64,000 bases of DNA from Rhizobium esperanzae (GTDB lineage Bacteria; Pseudomonadota; Alphaproteobacteria; Rhizobiales; Rhizobiaceae). The stretch is taken from positions 1-64,000 of the forward strand of contig NZ_JACIFY010000024.1 of assembly GCF_014197615.1 (NCBI RefSeq), given 5' to 3'. Shown piece after piece: positions 1 through 8,473 of the stretch (position 1 is its first letter; every line of letters starts with the position of its first letter). A model generated the notes under the pieces. It was given only the letters and a program-made list of their open reading frames with translations. It did no database searches and was not told the origin of the DNA. The translations under genes were made by a program, and so were the position numbers.

Positions 1-87
1 CCAGATAAGGCCTCTATTCGTCGCAAGATCAAGAAGGCTGGGTGGGATGATCAGTTCCTCATCTCTATCATCGCTCATATGCGATAG
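1..87 (+). CDS. 3' end of an unidentified gene (partial)
   Basis: The window opens inside a reading frame of 28 codons that runs from base 1 to a TAG at 85-87. It encodes a basic tail with a cluster of Lys and Arg residues, ending in ISIIAHMR. The start lies outside the window. Nothing identifies the family, and so short an open stretch could be chance in GC-rich DNA. Confidence 0.35.
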   Translation, partial: PDKASIRRKIKKAGWDDQFLISIIAHMR

Positions 88-190
88 CCCTGCCTTGTGG
101 GGGAGATGTCCGGCAGGACAGAGGGGGGTTCTCCGTGCCGCCAGGCAGACTAAGAGGCGTCACCCTCAACCTCTCGCATTCCTGTCTTCG
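88..190. repeat. Palindromic intergenic repeat
   Basis: CCTGCC at 89-94 pairs with GGCAGG at 112-117, followed by a G-run and a second GC-rich stretch. The wording, with a G-rich block next to 'atgtccggcagg', resembles a repeat commonly found between rhizobial genes; that resemblance is from memory. It sits between two convergent reading frames and could help end transcription. Confidence 0.4.
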
Positions 191-220
191 GGCTTCGACC
201 CGGACGGGCGATAACCATGC

Positions 221-1414
221 TTAGCCCGCCGGCTCCGGCGCCGGCCTCGTCAGCCGGAGGTCGAGAACGAGCGGCACGGTGAGCGCATAAACTGCGATGA
301 CCGACAGCCAGATCGCGCCCGGCCATTGCTGCCGGACGAGGAAATAGACGCTGGAGAAGCCGAGCGGTGCGATGATCGAGGCGAGGCTGACGGCCGACGC
401 CAGCACGCCCTGGAATTGGCCCTGGCTGTTTTCATCGACCTGCCGGCTGGCGAGCGACTGCAGCGCCGGCACGCCGATGCCGCCGAGCGTGAAGACCGGC
501 ATGATCGCGAAGATCATCCAGCTCTTATCGGCAAAGGCCATGACGGCAAGCGCGGTCGAGACGCCGGCGACGCCCGTCAGGATCGCGCCGCGTTCGCCGA
601 GCAGCCTGACCGCCGGCCCCGGCAGGAAGGCCTGGGCCAGTGCCTGGCAGAGGCCGAAGGCGCCGAGCGACAGGCCGATCGACAGCCCGTCCCAGTGGAA
701 AGCGTCGCTGCCCCAGAGCGCCCAGCAGGTGCCGTAGGCCTCGCCGGTGGCGCTGAAGATGAAGAAGATGAGGATGACCGGCAGCAGGCTTTTGACCTCC
801 AGCACCGAGCGCAGCGGCCTGAGCGGATTGAGGGCGGCGAGATCGATCTTCTCACGGCTGCCGGCGCGCGATTCCGGCAGGACGAAGAAGGCAAGCAGCA
901 GGTTGGCGCCATTGAGCACGGCCGCCGCGATGAAGGGCAGCCGCAGCCCGTAATCGCCGAGCACGCCGCCGGCGACCGGCCCGACGATGAAGCCGAGCCC
1001 GAACATGGCGTTGAAAAGGCCGAAGCGGCGGGCCCGCGTCTCCTCCGGGGAAATGTCGGTGATATAGGCAGTCGCCACCGACATGTTGGCGCTGGTCAGC
1101 CCGGCGATGGCGCGGCCGAGAAACAGCGTCGCGAGATTGGGCGCGAAGGCGAGGAAGAGATAGTTGACGGCGGCGCCGGCGAGCGAAATCAGCAGCACCG
1201 GCCGGCGGCCGAGCCGATCGCTCAGCGCCCCGAGCACCGGTGCGAAGAGGAACTGCATGACCGCGTAAAGAGCGGTCAGCGCGCCGATGGAGGGGGCGAC
1301 GTTTTCGGCATGGGTGACATCGCGCAACAGCGACGGCAGGATCGGGAAAATCAGGCCGATGCCGACGGCATCGAGAATGATGGCGGTGAAAATGACGATA
1401 AGGGATCTGGTCAT
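221..1414 (-). CDS. TetA-like major facilitator superfamily drug exporter
   Basis: Inner-membrane proton-driven antiporter of the TetA/multidrug branch of the MFS. The 397-residue protein is close to the ~400 residues usual for TetA and has the expected run of about twelve hydrophobic segments. TetA-type signatures are the first-helix DAVGIGLIFPILPSLL and loop 2-3 motif A GALSDRLGRRPVLL. The ATG at 1414 was chosen because the protein then begins at the first membrane helix; the frame stays open to 1546, but that extension is Arg-rich and unlike the family. No tetR-type regulator is adjacent, so tetracycline as the substrate is uncertain; other hydrophobic compounds are equally possible. Confidence 0.85.
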   Translation of the reverse strand: MTRSLIVIFTAIILDAVGIGLIFPILPSLLRDVTHAENVAPSIGALTALYAVMQFLFAPVLGALSDRLGRRPVLLISLAGAAVNYLFLAFAPNLATLFLGRAIAGLTSANMSVATAYITDISPEETRARRFGLFNAMFGLGFIVGPVAGGVLGDYGLRLPFIAAAVLNGANLLLAFFVLPESRAGSREKIDLAALNPLRPLRSVLEVKSLLPVILIFFIFSATGEAYGTCWALWGSDAFHWDGLSIGLSLGAFGLCQALAQAFLPGPAVRLLGERGAILTGVAGVSTALAVMAFADKSWMIFAIMPVFTLGGIGVPALQSLASRQVDENSQGQFQGVLASAVSLASIIAPLGFSSVYFLVRQQWPGAIWLSVIAVYALTVPLVLDLRLTRPAPEPAG

Positions 1415-1864
1415 GGTGCGTTCCGGGGTCGACGCAAGCCTGCAGCGCCCGGCGGAACGGTTCCCGCCTTCATCAAAGCGCGAAACGATTCCAGCCTTTG
1501 TGACGGCGCTATTCCCCCGGAAACACCAGGAGAATGGCTCGGGCACGCCGATGGCTCACGATGACGCCTGACACTGTCAGGACTTTGGTTTCTGGGAGGT
1601 GCTGGCCGAACCATGGCTGAAGCGCATGGATGGCGTGTACTCGACCGCCTGGACGACCATTCGTCCACCTGTTTACTCCGCCACTGAGCGGATCAAGGGA
1701 GGCAGCCGCTTTTCGCGACGGGCAATTCATACGCCGGATGGCCGCAGGCGGCAAGCCCCTTTTGCGGGAGCGAGGAGGCAGCCTCGACATGGCATGGGCA
1801 GAGGGGGGCGCGTCCCGCCACAACCTAAAAAAGCACCGTTCACCGGCCTCTCGCGAGGGCTGAC
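1415..1864. other. Intergenic stretch with no supported gene
   Basis: About 450 bases between the start of the TetA-like gene and the terminator of the lipoprotein gene. Open frames here are GC shadows without a ribosome site or protein-like composition. The promoter of the exporter must lie in its first part, but no clear -35/-10 pair stands out. Confidence 0.5.
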
Positions 1865-1896
1865 CAAAACAAAACAGGCGGCACATCGGCCGCCTG
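1865..1896 (-). terminator. Rho-independent terminator of the lipoprotein gene
   Basis: A perfect 8-bp stem (CAGGCGGC at 1875-1882 with GCCGCCTG at 1889-1896, loop ACATCG) is followed on the minus strand by TTTTGTTTT. It lies about 26 bases beyond the stop of the lipoprotein gene. Confidence 0.8.
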
Positions 1897-1922
1897 TCTT
1901 CGCATCTCGGACAAACTGCCCG

Positions 1923-2330
1923 TTATTTCTGTTCGGGCGCCAGGAACTCGGCGCAATAGGACGGGCCGTCGACGCCCGGAATGTCGGCGACGGTGCGGAT
2001 GTCGCGGATCGTGTAATCGGAGCTGGTGGTGATTTCGGCCTGGCAGCGCAGATAGGCGGTGCGGGCGGCGGAAATCTGCTTGCCGCGCTTGCCGTCGGCG
2101 CCTTCGGCGTATTTTGCCGGAATGCGCACGGTCTTGTAGCCGCCGCGCCAGGTATAGACGGTGGTGGCGCCTTGCTCGCTGTCGCTGATCGGCGGCCCGT
2201 AGGCGGCAAAGAAGATGCCGGCCGATTTGCCGACCCAGCGGGCCTCGATCGGATTGCCGGCGGAAGGAATGGTCGTGCATCCGGCAAGCCCAATTGCAAG
2301 CCCGGCCGCGGTCATCGTGCGGAATTTCAT
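1923..2330 (-). CDS. Predicted small lipoprotein
   Basis: 135-residue exported protein. It begins with a short basic N-terminus and a hydrophobic stretch ending in a lipobox (LAGC around residues 15-18), so it should be lipidated at the Cys and membrane anchored. The mature part has an aromatic-rich centre (VYTWRGGYKTVRIP) and two further Cys that could form a disulfide. I do not recognise a family. It is a single-gene unit with its own strong terminator downstream. The start fits the signal peptide. Confidence 0.7.
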   Translation of the reverse strand: MKFRTMTAAGLAIGLAGCTTIPSAGNPIEARWVGKSAGIFFAAYGPPISDSEQGATTVYTWRGGYKTVRIPAKYAEGADGKRGKQISAARTAYLRCQAEITTSSDYTIRDIRTVADIPGVDGPSYCAEFLAPEQK

Positions 2331-2592
2331 CGTGTCGTCCCTGATCTCTAGCGCATTGGCTGCGACGCCGCTTCTGCCGCGGTTTCGCCTGTCCCGTCGA
2401 GCCCTTTAGCGCGGAACCCGGCAAAAGAAAATTGCCCCTGTGGCACTTCCGGACGATTTGCTCCGGGTGTGTCTTTTTGCTGCAGCAGCCCATCGCCGGC
2501 CCTGTCATCAACCCGTCAAAAATTCCGCCGATTTTTTGGAATTTGGTGCTTGTGCAACCAGATAGGCTGTTCTATAGAAGCGCCGCTGGTCA

Positions 2593-2669
2593 CGGAGTGT
2601 AGCGCAGTCTGGTAGCGCACCACGTTCGGGACGTGGGGGTCGAGTGTTCGAATCACTCCACTCCGACCA
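2593..2669 (+). tRNA. tRNA-Pro (anticodon CGG)
   Basis: Full cloverleaf, with CCA encoded. The acceptor stem is CGGAGTG (2593-2599) paired with CACTCCG (2659-2665), followed by A and CCA. The anticodon stem CCACG/CGTGG encloses the loop TTCGGGA, so the anticodon is CGG. The T arm carries the standard TTCGAATC loop. tRNA genes often serve as phage attachment sites, but no second copy of its 3' end was found in the window. Confidence 0.95.
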
Positions 2670-3176
2670 GCCGTAACCATCGGTAATTATTGCCGAAAAT
2701 CATGGTTGCCGATGTTTCCCGAAATTTTCCATCCAATGAAATACCTGACGATACGTCTCGGCTGGTAACGATCCTGTCGTTCATGCGTAGTCGTGAAAAG
2801 CTGGTACGCAAACGAGCCTTGCGCAGCTTTCGTGAGGCTGTGAATAATTTCGTCCCACATCTTCGCCGCCTCTGAGATCGATTCGTCCATGCGCCACAGA
2901 GCTGGCTCGGATTGTCTGAACAATTTCGGGCACTTTGCTTAGTGGTTTCCGGCGCCATTTATGCCGCGAGTGGGATTGCTTGCACCTTTTGCCCCGCCAG
3001 GGAAAAAACATAGAGCTGCCAATAACCGTCATTGGCGCTTCGCGGGACGTTATAACCATTGCTGGCCTGTCGCGTTCGTCCCCGCGTGGACGGAACTGCT
3101 TTCATAGTTGGGCGTTTTTGTCAGTTAGTCGGGTACTGCTGGCATTCCGCCGGCACTGCCGAATGGGAGAAAAATC
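2670..3176. other. AT-richer intergenic stretch after the tRNA
   Basis: About 500 bases with lower GC than the surroundings. A minus-strand frame ending at 2687 has somewhat protein-like composition (about 66 codons from an ATG near 2887), but no homology is recognised and its ribosome site is weak. Lower-GC DNA just 3' of a tRNA gene is where remnants of integrated elements tend to sit; none can be named here. Confidence 0.35.
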
Positions 3177-3548
3177 ATGAGAACGATATTGATCGCGATA
3201 GGTGCGTTAACTGCTTTAGCCGGGTCTGCTTTTGCGGCCGAGCCTGCCAAGATGGTGGACACGAAAATGGGCAAGGTCCTGGCTACTGAAAAGGGCATGG
3301 TCCTTTACACCTTCGACAAAGATACAAACGGCAAATCCAACTGCGATAAGGATTGCCTGAAGAAGTGGCCGGCGTTCCACGCCGGAGCCAAGGCCAAGGC
3401 AGAAGGCGAATGGACTCTCGTCAAAGCTGCGGATGGCAAAGAGATGTGGGCCTACGAGGGCAAGCCGCTCTACACCTATGTCGAGGATAAGAAGGCCGGA
3501 GAAGCCAACGGCGATGGCGTTGGGGGTGTTTGGCACGCGGCCAAATAG
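3177..3548 (+). CDS. Secreted protein of the Yx(F/W/Y)xxD repeat family
   Basis: 123-residue exported protein with a clean Sec signal peptide (cleavage near SAFA/AEP, residue ~20). It has two copies of the lipoprotein-15/COG4315 signature: VLYTFDKD in the first half and PLYTYVEDKK in the second. Between them lies a Cys pair (SNCDKDCLKKWP) typical of the family. Members are small periplasmic or surface proteins with no settled function. It has GGGAGAAAAATC immediately before the ATG and stands alone, converging with the next gene. Confidence 0.85.
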   Translation: MRTILIAIGALTALAGSAFAAEPAKMVDTKMGKVLATEKGMVLYTFDKDTNGKSNCDKDCLKKWPAFHAGAKAKAEGEWTLVKAADGKEMWAYEGKPLYTYVEDKKAGEANGDGVGGVWHAAK

Positions 3549-3647
3549 CTGAACCGGCGACCGTTTGAACGGGCGGTCGTCGGATCGCCTTGAACGGCAA
3601 GCCCCAGAAGCCGCGGCCGATGCAACCTGCGGCGCTGTGCTGCGATC

Positions 3648-5231
3648 TCAGCCGCCGACCGTGATTTCACCATCGGCAACACGTTTGACAAATATCTTCA
3701 AACCTTCATGCCTGAGTTTCTTCCAGCCGCCGTCGGAGACCATTGATTTAGCCAGATCGGCAAACCCCTCGGTAAGGTAGGGAACCTGCGATGCCGGTCG
3801 TTTGCCGAGCGCTTGAACCAAGCAGTCGGTTCTTGGCGGGGACGAGAACGTGCTTCCGGAACGTTGCATGACGATCTCCAAATGATCTGTGCCGTCTGGA
3901 AATCGGATCGTCCCATAGCCGCACTTGGCCGCGGCATTCACTTCGGCCTTGGAGAGATTGTCTTGCAGAAGAAATGACAGCTGGCTGAAACTGTTCTCAG
4001 TGTAGTCGAACTGCCCCAGGATGATGAAGTCCAGTTCGTTCTGCCCCTTCTTGGCGCCTTTGATCTTGCCAAAGAAGTTGGAATTCACCCTGGTGTCTTT
4101 GCCTGTCTTCATGGCAAGCATTTCGCCCAGCTTGATATAGGTCCTCGGTTTTGACGAACCGTTTTCGGTGCCAGCCGCGGCGTTGCCTGAAGGCAGACTT
4201 GCGGTCTCCGGCCTGGCATAGGCGTCAGCGAAGGCTTGCAGCGTCGTCAGATTGAGCGCCTCAGGAAGCCCGCTCTCAAACTTGCGGCAAGAGAGTGCGG
4301 CCTGCCGTGTTGCCTTGTCAGGCTTGCCCTCGACATTCCCTGGCTTGCAGCCCAAAAGAACCAGTTGCTGTTGCAACGTCTTGAGCAAAACTGCTTGTTC
4401 GGCGGAATAGTCGCTGACACCGCGGGTCACACTGACATTGCGGACATCGATGCCGATACCATCCGGCTGCACCACGTCAAACTGGGACGTATGATGGTCA
4501 TAGGTCTTCCATTCATTGCCCCAACCCATCATCACCGGGCCGAGAATGAAGTTGAATGATTTTGGGTCGCGGTTTGATTGCGGCTCGCACTCGTTCGATT
4601 CCCAGCAATGCGGAGCCTGGTTGGTTGCTTCACCTTCGGCGGCGTAGATCACCTTGTTGTCGCAGCTGGCCGTAACCCATCCGCTCTCATCGTTTGCCCA
4701 TCGGATTTTCAGCGAGAATGTCGCCCATTTGCCGAAATCTCCCGGTTTTTGGCACTGGCGGGCGAGAAAGTTCACGCCGTTGCGCGTATCGGCTTTCAGC
4801 ATGTAGATGAAATTGTGGATTGCCGGTCCTTCCCAGGACGCGAGGCGCAAATGGCTGTCCCAGCCATCGGGATAAAAGCCATTTGCGGAGTTGTTGTGCC
4901 AGCCCTTGTAGGCAAAAGTCGGATCGAGCCGGAAATCAGACTTGTATTCGACGCTTTCGCCAACCCTCATGTCTCGCATATAGCGAATCGTTGAGCGGAC
5001 GTTGCCATTGCGGCAATCATTTTCGCCGCGTCCATCTCCATAGTCGACATTGGAACACTGGCGGTCGAATATCTCGAACCGGGTCACACCGTCCTTGACC
5101 TCCGGTCTGACCGATCCGTTGAATTTGTGGCGCTCGAAACCTTTGGGGAGCGGGTCGGCAGTCGCATCCGCGTGGGGCGCAAAAACCATAAGCGCGCCAA
5201 CCGCCAGTCCAACTATGGGATTTTTCAGCAT
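3648..5231 (-). CDS. Exported heparin-lyase-like protein with a peptidoglycan-binding-like segment
   Basis: 527-residue protein with an N-terminal signal peptide (cleavage around residue 23-26, after an Ala-rich stretch). Residues ~30-280 resemble the polysaccharide lyase/concanavalin-like fold found in bacterial heparin-lyase-like proteins, with many Trp and Asn-Gly loops and several Cys. Residues ~290-340 (LLGCKPGNVEGKPDKATRQAALSCRKF) match the spacing of a PG_binding_1-like repeat with two Cys. The remaining ~180 residues are unassigned. Likely periplasmic or secreted and acting on a polysaccharide or cell wall; the substrate is not inferable. Confidence 0.6.
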   Translation of the reverse strand: MLKNPIVGLAVGALMVFAPHADATADPLPKGFERHKFNGSVRPEVKDGVTRFEIFDRQCSNVDYGDGRGENDCRNGNVRSTIRYMRDMRVGESVEYKSDFRLDPTFAYKGWHNNSANGFYPDGWDSHLRLASWEGPAIHNFIYMLKADTRNGVNFLARQCQKPGDFGKWATFSLKIRWANDESGWVTASCDNKVIYAAEGEATNQAPHCWESNECEPQSNRDPKSFNFILGPVMMGWGNEWKTYDHHTSQFDVVQPDGIGIDVRNVSVTRGVSDYSAEQAVLLKTLQQQLVLLGCKPGNVEGKPDKATRQAALSCRKFESGLPEALNLTTLQAFADAYARPETASLPSGNAAAGTENGSSKPRTYIKLGEMLAMKTGKDTRVNSNFFGKIKGAKKGQNELDFIILGQFDYTENSFSQLSFLLQDNLSKAEVNAAAKCGYGTIRFPDGTDHLEIVMQRSGSTFSSPPRTDCLVQALGKRPASQVPYLTEGFADLAKSMVSDGGWKKLRHEGLKIFVKRVADGEITVGG

Positions 5232-5408
5232 AACTCCCTCTCAGATTGTCTGATCGAGCGAGGCCAAAAGCGTTACGATCATAAGCGCGAGAAAAATCGG
5301 TTGGGTTCTCCGCTGTCCGTGCCCGTCTATCGTCCGGTCCGATGTCCTCCAACGATCGGCCACTCTCATGACGAGTGATCCTTCTTCGATCGGCTGACCG
5401 CAGTCATA

Positions 5409-5765
5409 TTAGCTCTTTAGATCGCGAGTCCGGCCAGACGCCCGCAATTCATCGAGGGTCTTGTCAAGGCAATTTCCGCCTTCTGGGCTGCCTATTGCTT
5501 TGGCGTGCCCGTGCAAAGTGATGGTGCCCGCAATTCTCGCCGACCCGGCGTACGTCGCAACGCCATCCTGCGTTACGCGGGACAGTTGGAAGACGTGATA
5601 GGTGTCCTTAGTTTTGCAAACAATGACGAGTGGGAAATCTGCAAGCGGGTCCTGCGCGAAAGTTATTCCAGCGGAGGCGAACGCGACGAGAAAGCCAAAG
5701 ATCAACGAGGGGATTGCGAAGGCTGGGTTCAATGGCGCGAATTTTCGATCTGACCTGGAAGTCAT
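5409..5765 (-). CDS. Small exported protein of unknown function
   Basis: 118 residues. The N-terminus is basic, followed by a hydrophobic segment ending AGITFAQ (about residue 37), which looks like a signal peptide with a long n-region. The mature part holds two Cys (IVCK and GNCLD) that could pair. It lies upstream of the lyase-like gene on the same strand, separated by 177 bases. No family recognised. Confidence 0.55.
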   Translation of the reverse strand: MTSRSDRKFAPLNPAFAIPSLIFGFLVAFASAGITFAQDPLADFPLVIVCKTKDTYHVFQLSRVTQDGVATYAGSARIAGTITLHGHAKAIGSPEGGNCLDKTLDELRASGRTRDLKS

Positions 5766-6177
5766 GGCTGATCCTTTTTAGCAAATTGAACGTCTCGGTT
5801 CTGGACCTATGCCGACGCCGCCTTCGCGTGTTCGAACGCCGGTCGTCAGCGACGATGTTGCTTCTGCCTACATCTTGAATGGCAATGAACAAGGATCATG
5901 ACCGAAGCTTTGACTGAAAGGAAGTATGTTACGGTAAACACCCACCCCCATTAGTACTTAGAAAAATCTATCAAAGTGAAGCATCTTAGTATTTTTACAT
6001 AGGTCTGCAGTCGGTTGAGAAGCGGGTAGATGTGCTTCTGGTCGAAAGCTTGAGAAACGGCCAGTGGGACTCCCTAAAGGGTAGTCGCCTGAACCAGATT
6101 CGCTACCCGCTTCCGAATCAACCGGAACGAGTCCCAAAGTGATTCGTTGAGTCGCGTTCCGTGTGAGATACTGGGCC
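5766..6177. other. Intergenic stretch with no supported gene
   Basis: About 410 bases, relatively AT-rich around 5880-6010. No ORF with a ribosome site, no tRNA and no strong hairpin was seen. Confidence 0.5.
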
Positions 6178-6417
6178 ATGAGCAAGCGACGACGCTTCAA
6201 ACCGGTGAAGATCACCATCAATGGCAAGGTGCGGACGGTCTATAATGTCGTCCAGGCCGGCAACACTTTGCTGAACGATTGGCCCGAGCAGACGCCGGCG
6301 GCCAAGGTTGCCGAGCGGCTGGTGCTCGATGTCTTCAACGATGCCGCCGAGCCCGAGCAGGTGCGGCGAGCCTTCATCACTGCGGCCAAGGCGAGCGACA
6401 TCAAGTTCAGCTCCTGA
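6178..6417 (+). CDS. DUF982-family protein
   Basis: 79-residue protein with the DUF982 pattern: basic start, the block VYNVVQAGNTLLNDWPE, and the C-terminal RRAFITAAKASDIKF. The family is expanded in rhizobia and has no known activity. The ATG at 6178 is preferred; an in-frame GTG at 6163 would add five residues. It is the last host-type gene before the phage immunity region. Confidence 0.75.
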   Translation: MSKRRRFKPVKITINGKVRTVYNVVQAGNTLLNDWPEQTPAAKVAERLVLDVFNDAAEPEQVRRAFITAAKASDIKFSS

Positions 6418-6440
6418 GCGGCGTTGGCAAACACCCCGGC

Positions 6441-6668
6441 TCACTTCCATGACACCTGCTCCTGGCGGCTGAGATCCTGATCCCTGAAGCGCGTCTCTAT
6501 CCAGGCGGCCGAGATGAGGGCGGCGAGGAAGCCGAAGGCTAGGCAGGTGATCGCCTGCCTGCGCCATGACAGGAAGGTCACCGGCGCCGGGGTGAGAGGC
6601 TTTTCCGCGCATTCACCGGGTGGGCAGGCGCAGCCGGAAAAGGCCTTGATGATGCAATCGGCAGACAT
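6441..6668 (-). CDS. Small membrane protein of the phage left operon
   Basis: 75 residues: a Cys-rich N-terminal part (CxC...C near residues 13-20), then one transmembrane segment (about residues 39-55) and a charged tail. It follows the 87-residue gene by 11 bases on the same strand, so the two are probably cotranscribed from the left promoter and repressed in the lysogen. No family recognised. Confidence 0.5.
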   Translation of the reverse strand: MSADCIIKAFSGCACPPGECAEKPLTPAPVTFLSWRRQAITCLAFGFLAALISAAWIETRFRDQDLSRQEQVSWK

Positions 6669-6679
6669 CGGCGTTTTCC

Positions 6680-6943
6680 TCAGGCGTAAAGCTGATCGTG
6701 ATCGCTCATGCCCATGATCTCCCGGGCATAGCGGTAATGCGCCTCGACGGAGGCGCTCGCACCGCGCAGCCAGGACGGGCCGCGGACCGAATGTTCGGGA
6801 CGGCGCAGGAAGGCGAAGCCGAGGGCGCCCATGCGCTGGGCCTCGATCGCCATATAGGCGCTGCATTCGCTGATCCCGCGCGCGCCGTTCCAGCGGGCGT
6901 CGCGCTTGCTCTCCTCGGTCTCGATATTGCGGATGTGCTGCAT
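6680..6943 (-). CDS. First gene of the phage left operon, unknown
   Basis: 87-residue soluble protein rich in Arg, Ala and Tyr, with a composition consistent with a real gene (ASVEAHYRYAREIMGMS). The ATG at 6943 has GAGGACAGGG just upstream. It lies directly downstream of the two left operator sites and the PL-like promoter. By position it corresponds to the first leftward early gene of lambdoid phages, but no homology to N or any known antiterminator is visible. Confidence 0.6.
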   Translation of the reverse strand: MQHIRNIETEESKRDARWNGARGISECSAYMAIEAQRMGALGFAFLRRPEHSVRGPSWLRGASASVEAHYRYAREIMGMSDHDQLYA

Positions 6944-6981
6944 CGCCCTGTCCTCTGCCTGCCGGATCGGCTTGAGAAGAA

Positions 6982-7010
6982 AAGGTATATATAATACCCA
7001 ATCACGTCAA
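6982..7010 (-). promoter_or_regulatory. Leftward early promoter (PL-like)
   Basis: On the minus strand TTGACG (7010-7005) is followed after 17 bases by TACCTT (6987-6982). The -10 overlaps operator 6984-6998, so bound repressor would block it. The rightward promoter has the same design (TTGACA, 16 bases, TACCCT). Expected start about 30 bases before the ATG at 6943. Confidence 0.6.
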
Positions 7011-7033
7011 TCGTAAAAGGTATAAAAAATACC
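6984..7033. promoter_or_regulatory. Left operator pair
   Basis: Two 15-bp palindromes, GGTATATATAATACC (6984-6998) and GGTATAAAAAATACC (7019-7033), centres 35 bp apart. They share the consensus GGTAT-N5-ATACC with three sites next to the repressor gene. Most likely binding sites of the adjacent CI-like repressor. Confidence 0.8.
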
Positions 7034-7384
7034 CCATAGATTGACGAGGTACGAATCATAGGCGTATGTCTGGATCCAGTGATTGGGCGACCGGGTGCAA
7101 CTCCCGAGCTGACGAAGCCCAGCGGCGCGGGAAGCGAAAGTCCTTAAGTGCGCTGTCAGAAAATCAGGACGAGGGCGAAGCGAATGGCCCCTCTGGCACG
7201 TGTCCCATCCCGGCTCCGGCCTTCAGGACCCTGGCCAATGCTCTCCCGGCTTCATGGGCTTTGCTCATGGGGTAGGGGGAAGCTTTGGCCGGAACCCTCC
7301 CTCACCAGCCTTCAGGAGTGAAGACAGAGAGATAGAAATCAAAGCTATATCAAACTCTGATCCGCGAGAGAAAAAAGGCCGGTC
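7034..7384. other. Gap inside the immunity region
   Basis: About 350 bases with no supported gene on either strand. It separates the left operators from the small genes downstream of the repressor. No hairpin or further operator copy was found. Confidence 0.4.
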
Positions 7385-7552
7385 ATGCGCAATGAAATCG
7401 AAATCGCCGGCGACGTGATCGAGGCCGGCGATCACCACATTCTACGATCCGTAGGGGCGCTGCCGAGGGGCAGGTTGTTCGCAGCCATCTGCAATGCTGA
7501 TGGCGATGGCGAAAATGTGCGACGGGGTCCGCTGTCTCGATGTCCCTCATGA
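7385..7552 (+). CDS. Possible 55-residue phage protein
   Basis: ATG at 7385 preceded by a purine-rich AAAAAAGG; stop TGA at 7550-7552. The start MRNEIEIAGDVIEAGDHHIL is acidic and protein-like, but there is no homology and it points against its neighbours. Weak call. Confidence 0.3.
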   Translation: MRNEIEIAGDVIEAGDHHILRSVGALPRGRLFAAICNADGDGENVRRGPLSRCPS

Positions 7553-7582
7553 TCCTGGTCGCCGGATCGCGGGCGGGGAATC

Positions 7583-7687
7583 CTAGAGGCCGTACATCTC
7601 CCGCACGGCGCTGCAGGCCAGGAGAAACACCGCTGTCGTGACGATGGTAGACCAGAGCCTGCCGGCGCGTGAAGAAGGGCGGATCAT
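7583..7687 (-). CDS. Possible 34-residue membrane peptide downstream of the repressor
   Basis: A short frame from an ATG at 7687, with AGGGAAAA 4 bases upstream, encodes a basic start and one hydrophobic segment (TIVTTAVFLLACSAV). It sits 55 bases after the repressor stop on the same strand, so it could be expressed in the lysogen. Length and function remain uncertain. Confidence 0.4.
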   Translation of the reverse strand: MIRPSSRAGRLWSTIVTTAVFLLACSAVREMYGL

Positions 7688-7742
7688 GCTGTTTTCCCTG
7701 ATGAAATAGATTTGATTCGCGGCATGGATGCCGAGCGCATGT

Positions 7743-8390
7743 CTACATTTCGATGATCGATCGGCGGACGCGGCCGACGATGGTGACGGCGCCCTGGAAT
7801 TGCGGCGGCGGCACATCCTCGTAGGAAGCGGGCTGGAAGGGCGGGTCGTCGTTCGGGCGGTAGCGCTTGTAGGTGGCGGCCCCGGTTTCGTCGGCGACGA
7901 CATAGAGCGCGTTCGGCGCCAGGCGCTTGTCGCGCAGATTGACGAAGATGATCGAACCCGGCGGCGAGATCTTGTTCATCGAATTGCCTTCGACCTCGAG
8001 CGCGATCCATTCGCCGTCGGGCAGATCGAGTGCGGCCACCGTCGGGAATTCCGAAAAGTCGGTGATCGGCGCCTGCTCGCTCAGCTGGCCGGCGCTGACC
8101 CAGGAGATCTTCGGCACGTCGGCGACGGCGACCGGCAGTTCATCGGGATCGAGCGCATTGCCGGTTCCGAACTGCAGCCAGTTGGGATTGACCTTGAAGG
8201 CGCGGGCATACTTCTTCGCATCGGCGATGCCGAAGCCGTTGCGGCCGGATTCGTGCGCCTTGTAGACGTTGACGTTCCAGCCGAGCCGATCGACGATCGC
8301 CTTCGGCCCGGCAAAGCCGGCGTTCTTCCTGGCCATGACCAGCCGCTTTGCGCGTTCTTCGCGCTCAAATTGTTCCTGATCTTTCAACAT
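7743..8390 (-). CDS. Phage CI-like self-cleaving repressor (XRE + S24 peptidase)
   Basis: 215 residues. Residues ~12-75 form an XRE-type helix-turn-helix. Residues ~95-210 form a LexA/UmuD-like S24 domain with cleavage site Ala100-Gly101 (VSAGQL), nucleophile Ser137 (EGNSMNK) and general base Lys175 (TYKRY). The 38-residue Ser-Lys spacing fits the family. It should keep the prophage silent and cleave itself when RecA is activated by DNA damage. The ATG at 8390 directly follows the -10 region with no ribosome site, so the mRNA from this promoter would be leaderless, as for lambda cI from PRM. Operators overlap its promoter, implying autoregulation. Confidence 0.9.
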   Translation of the reverse strand: MLKDQEQFEREERAKRLVMARKNAGFAGPKAIVDRLGWNVNVYKAHESGRNGFGIADAKKYARAFKVNPNWLQFGTGNALDPDELPVAVADVPKISWVSAGQLSEQAPITDFSEFPTVAALDLPDGEWIALEVEGNSMNKISPPGSIIFVNLRDKRLAPNALYVVADETGAATYKRYRPNDDPPFQPASYEDVPPPQFQGAVTIVGRVRRSIIEM

Positions 8391-8426
8391 GATATAAATT
8401 ATACCCTAAAAAAAGGTATATGTAAT
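8391..8426 (-). promoter_or_regulatory. Repressor maintenance promoter (PRM-like), leaderless
   Basis: On the minus strand ATTACA (8426-8421) and TATAAT (8403-8398) are 17 bases apart. Seven bases separate the -10 from the A of the repressor ATG, so transcription should start at or within a base of the start codon. The -10 lies inside operator 8391-8405 and the -35 inside operator 8415-8429. Confidence 0.65.
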
Positions 8427-8464
8427 GCCCTATTGCGCTTGACAGTTCGGGTATTAATTGTACC
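8391..8464. promoter_or_regulatory. Right operator triplet
   Basis: Three related 15-bp sites: GATATAAATTATACC (8391-8405), GGTATATGTAATGCC (8415-8429) and GGTATTAATTGTACC (8450-8464). The first covers the repressor -10, the second its -35, the third the -10 of the rightward promoter. This is the geometry of lambda OR3, OR2 and OR1. Centre spacings are 24 and 35 bp. Confidence 0.8.
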
Positions 8465-8466
8465 CT
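8439..8466 (+). promoter_or_regulatory. Rightward early promoter (PR-like), apparently leaderless
   Basis: TTGACA (8439-8444), 16 bases, TACCCT (8461-8466). The ATG of the first rightward gene at 8474 lies 8 bases after the -10, leaving no room for a ribosome site. Operator 8450-8464 overlaps the -10. Confidence 0.65.
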
Positions 8467-8473
8467 AACGCCC

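Noticed and set aside
2593..2669. tRNA-Pro as the prophage attachment site
   Set aside because: No second copy of the tRNA 3' end was found in the window and no integrase lies beside it.
7385..7552. Antitoxin or Cro-like function for the 55-residue frame
   Set aside because: No HTH, no partner gene, and uncertain coding status.
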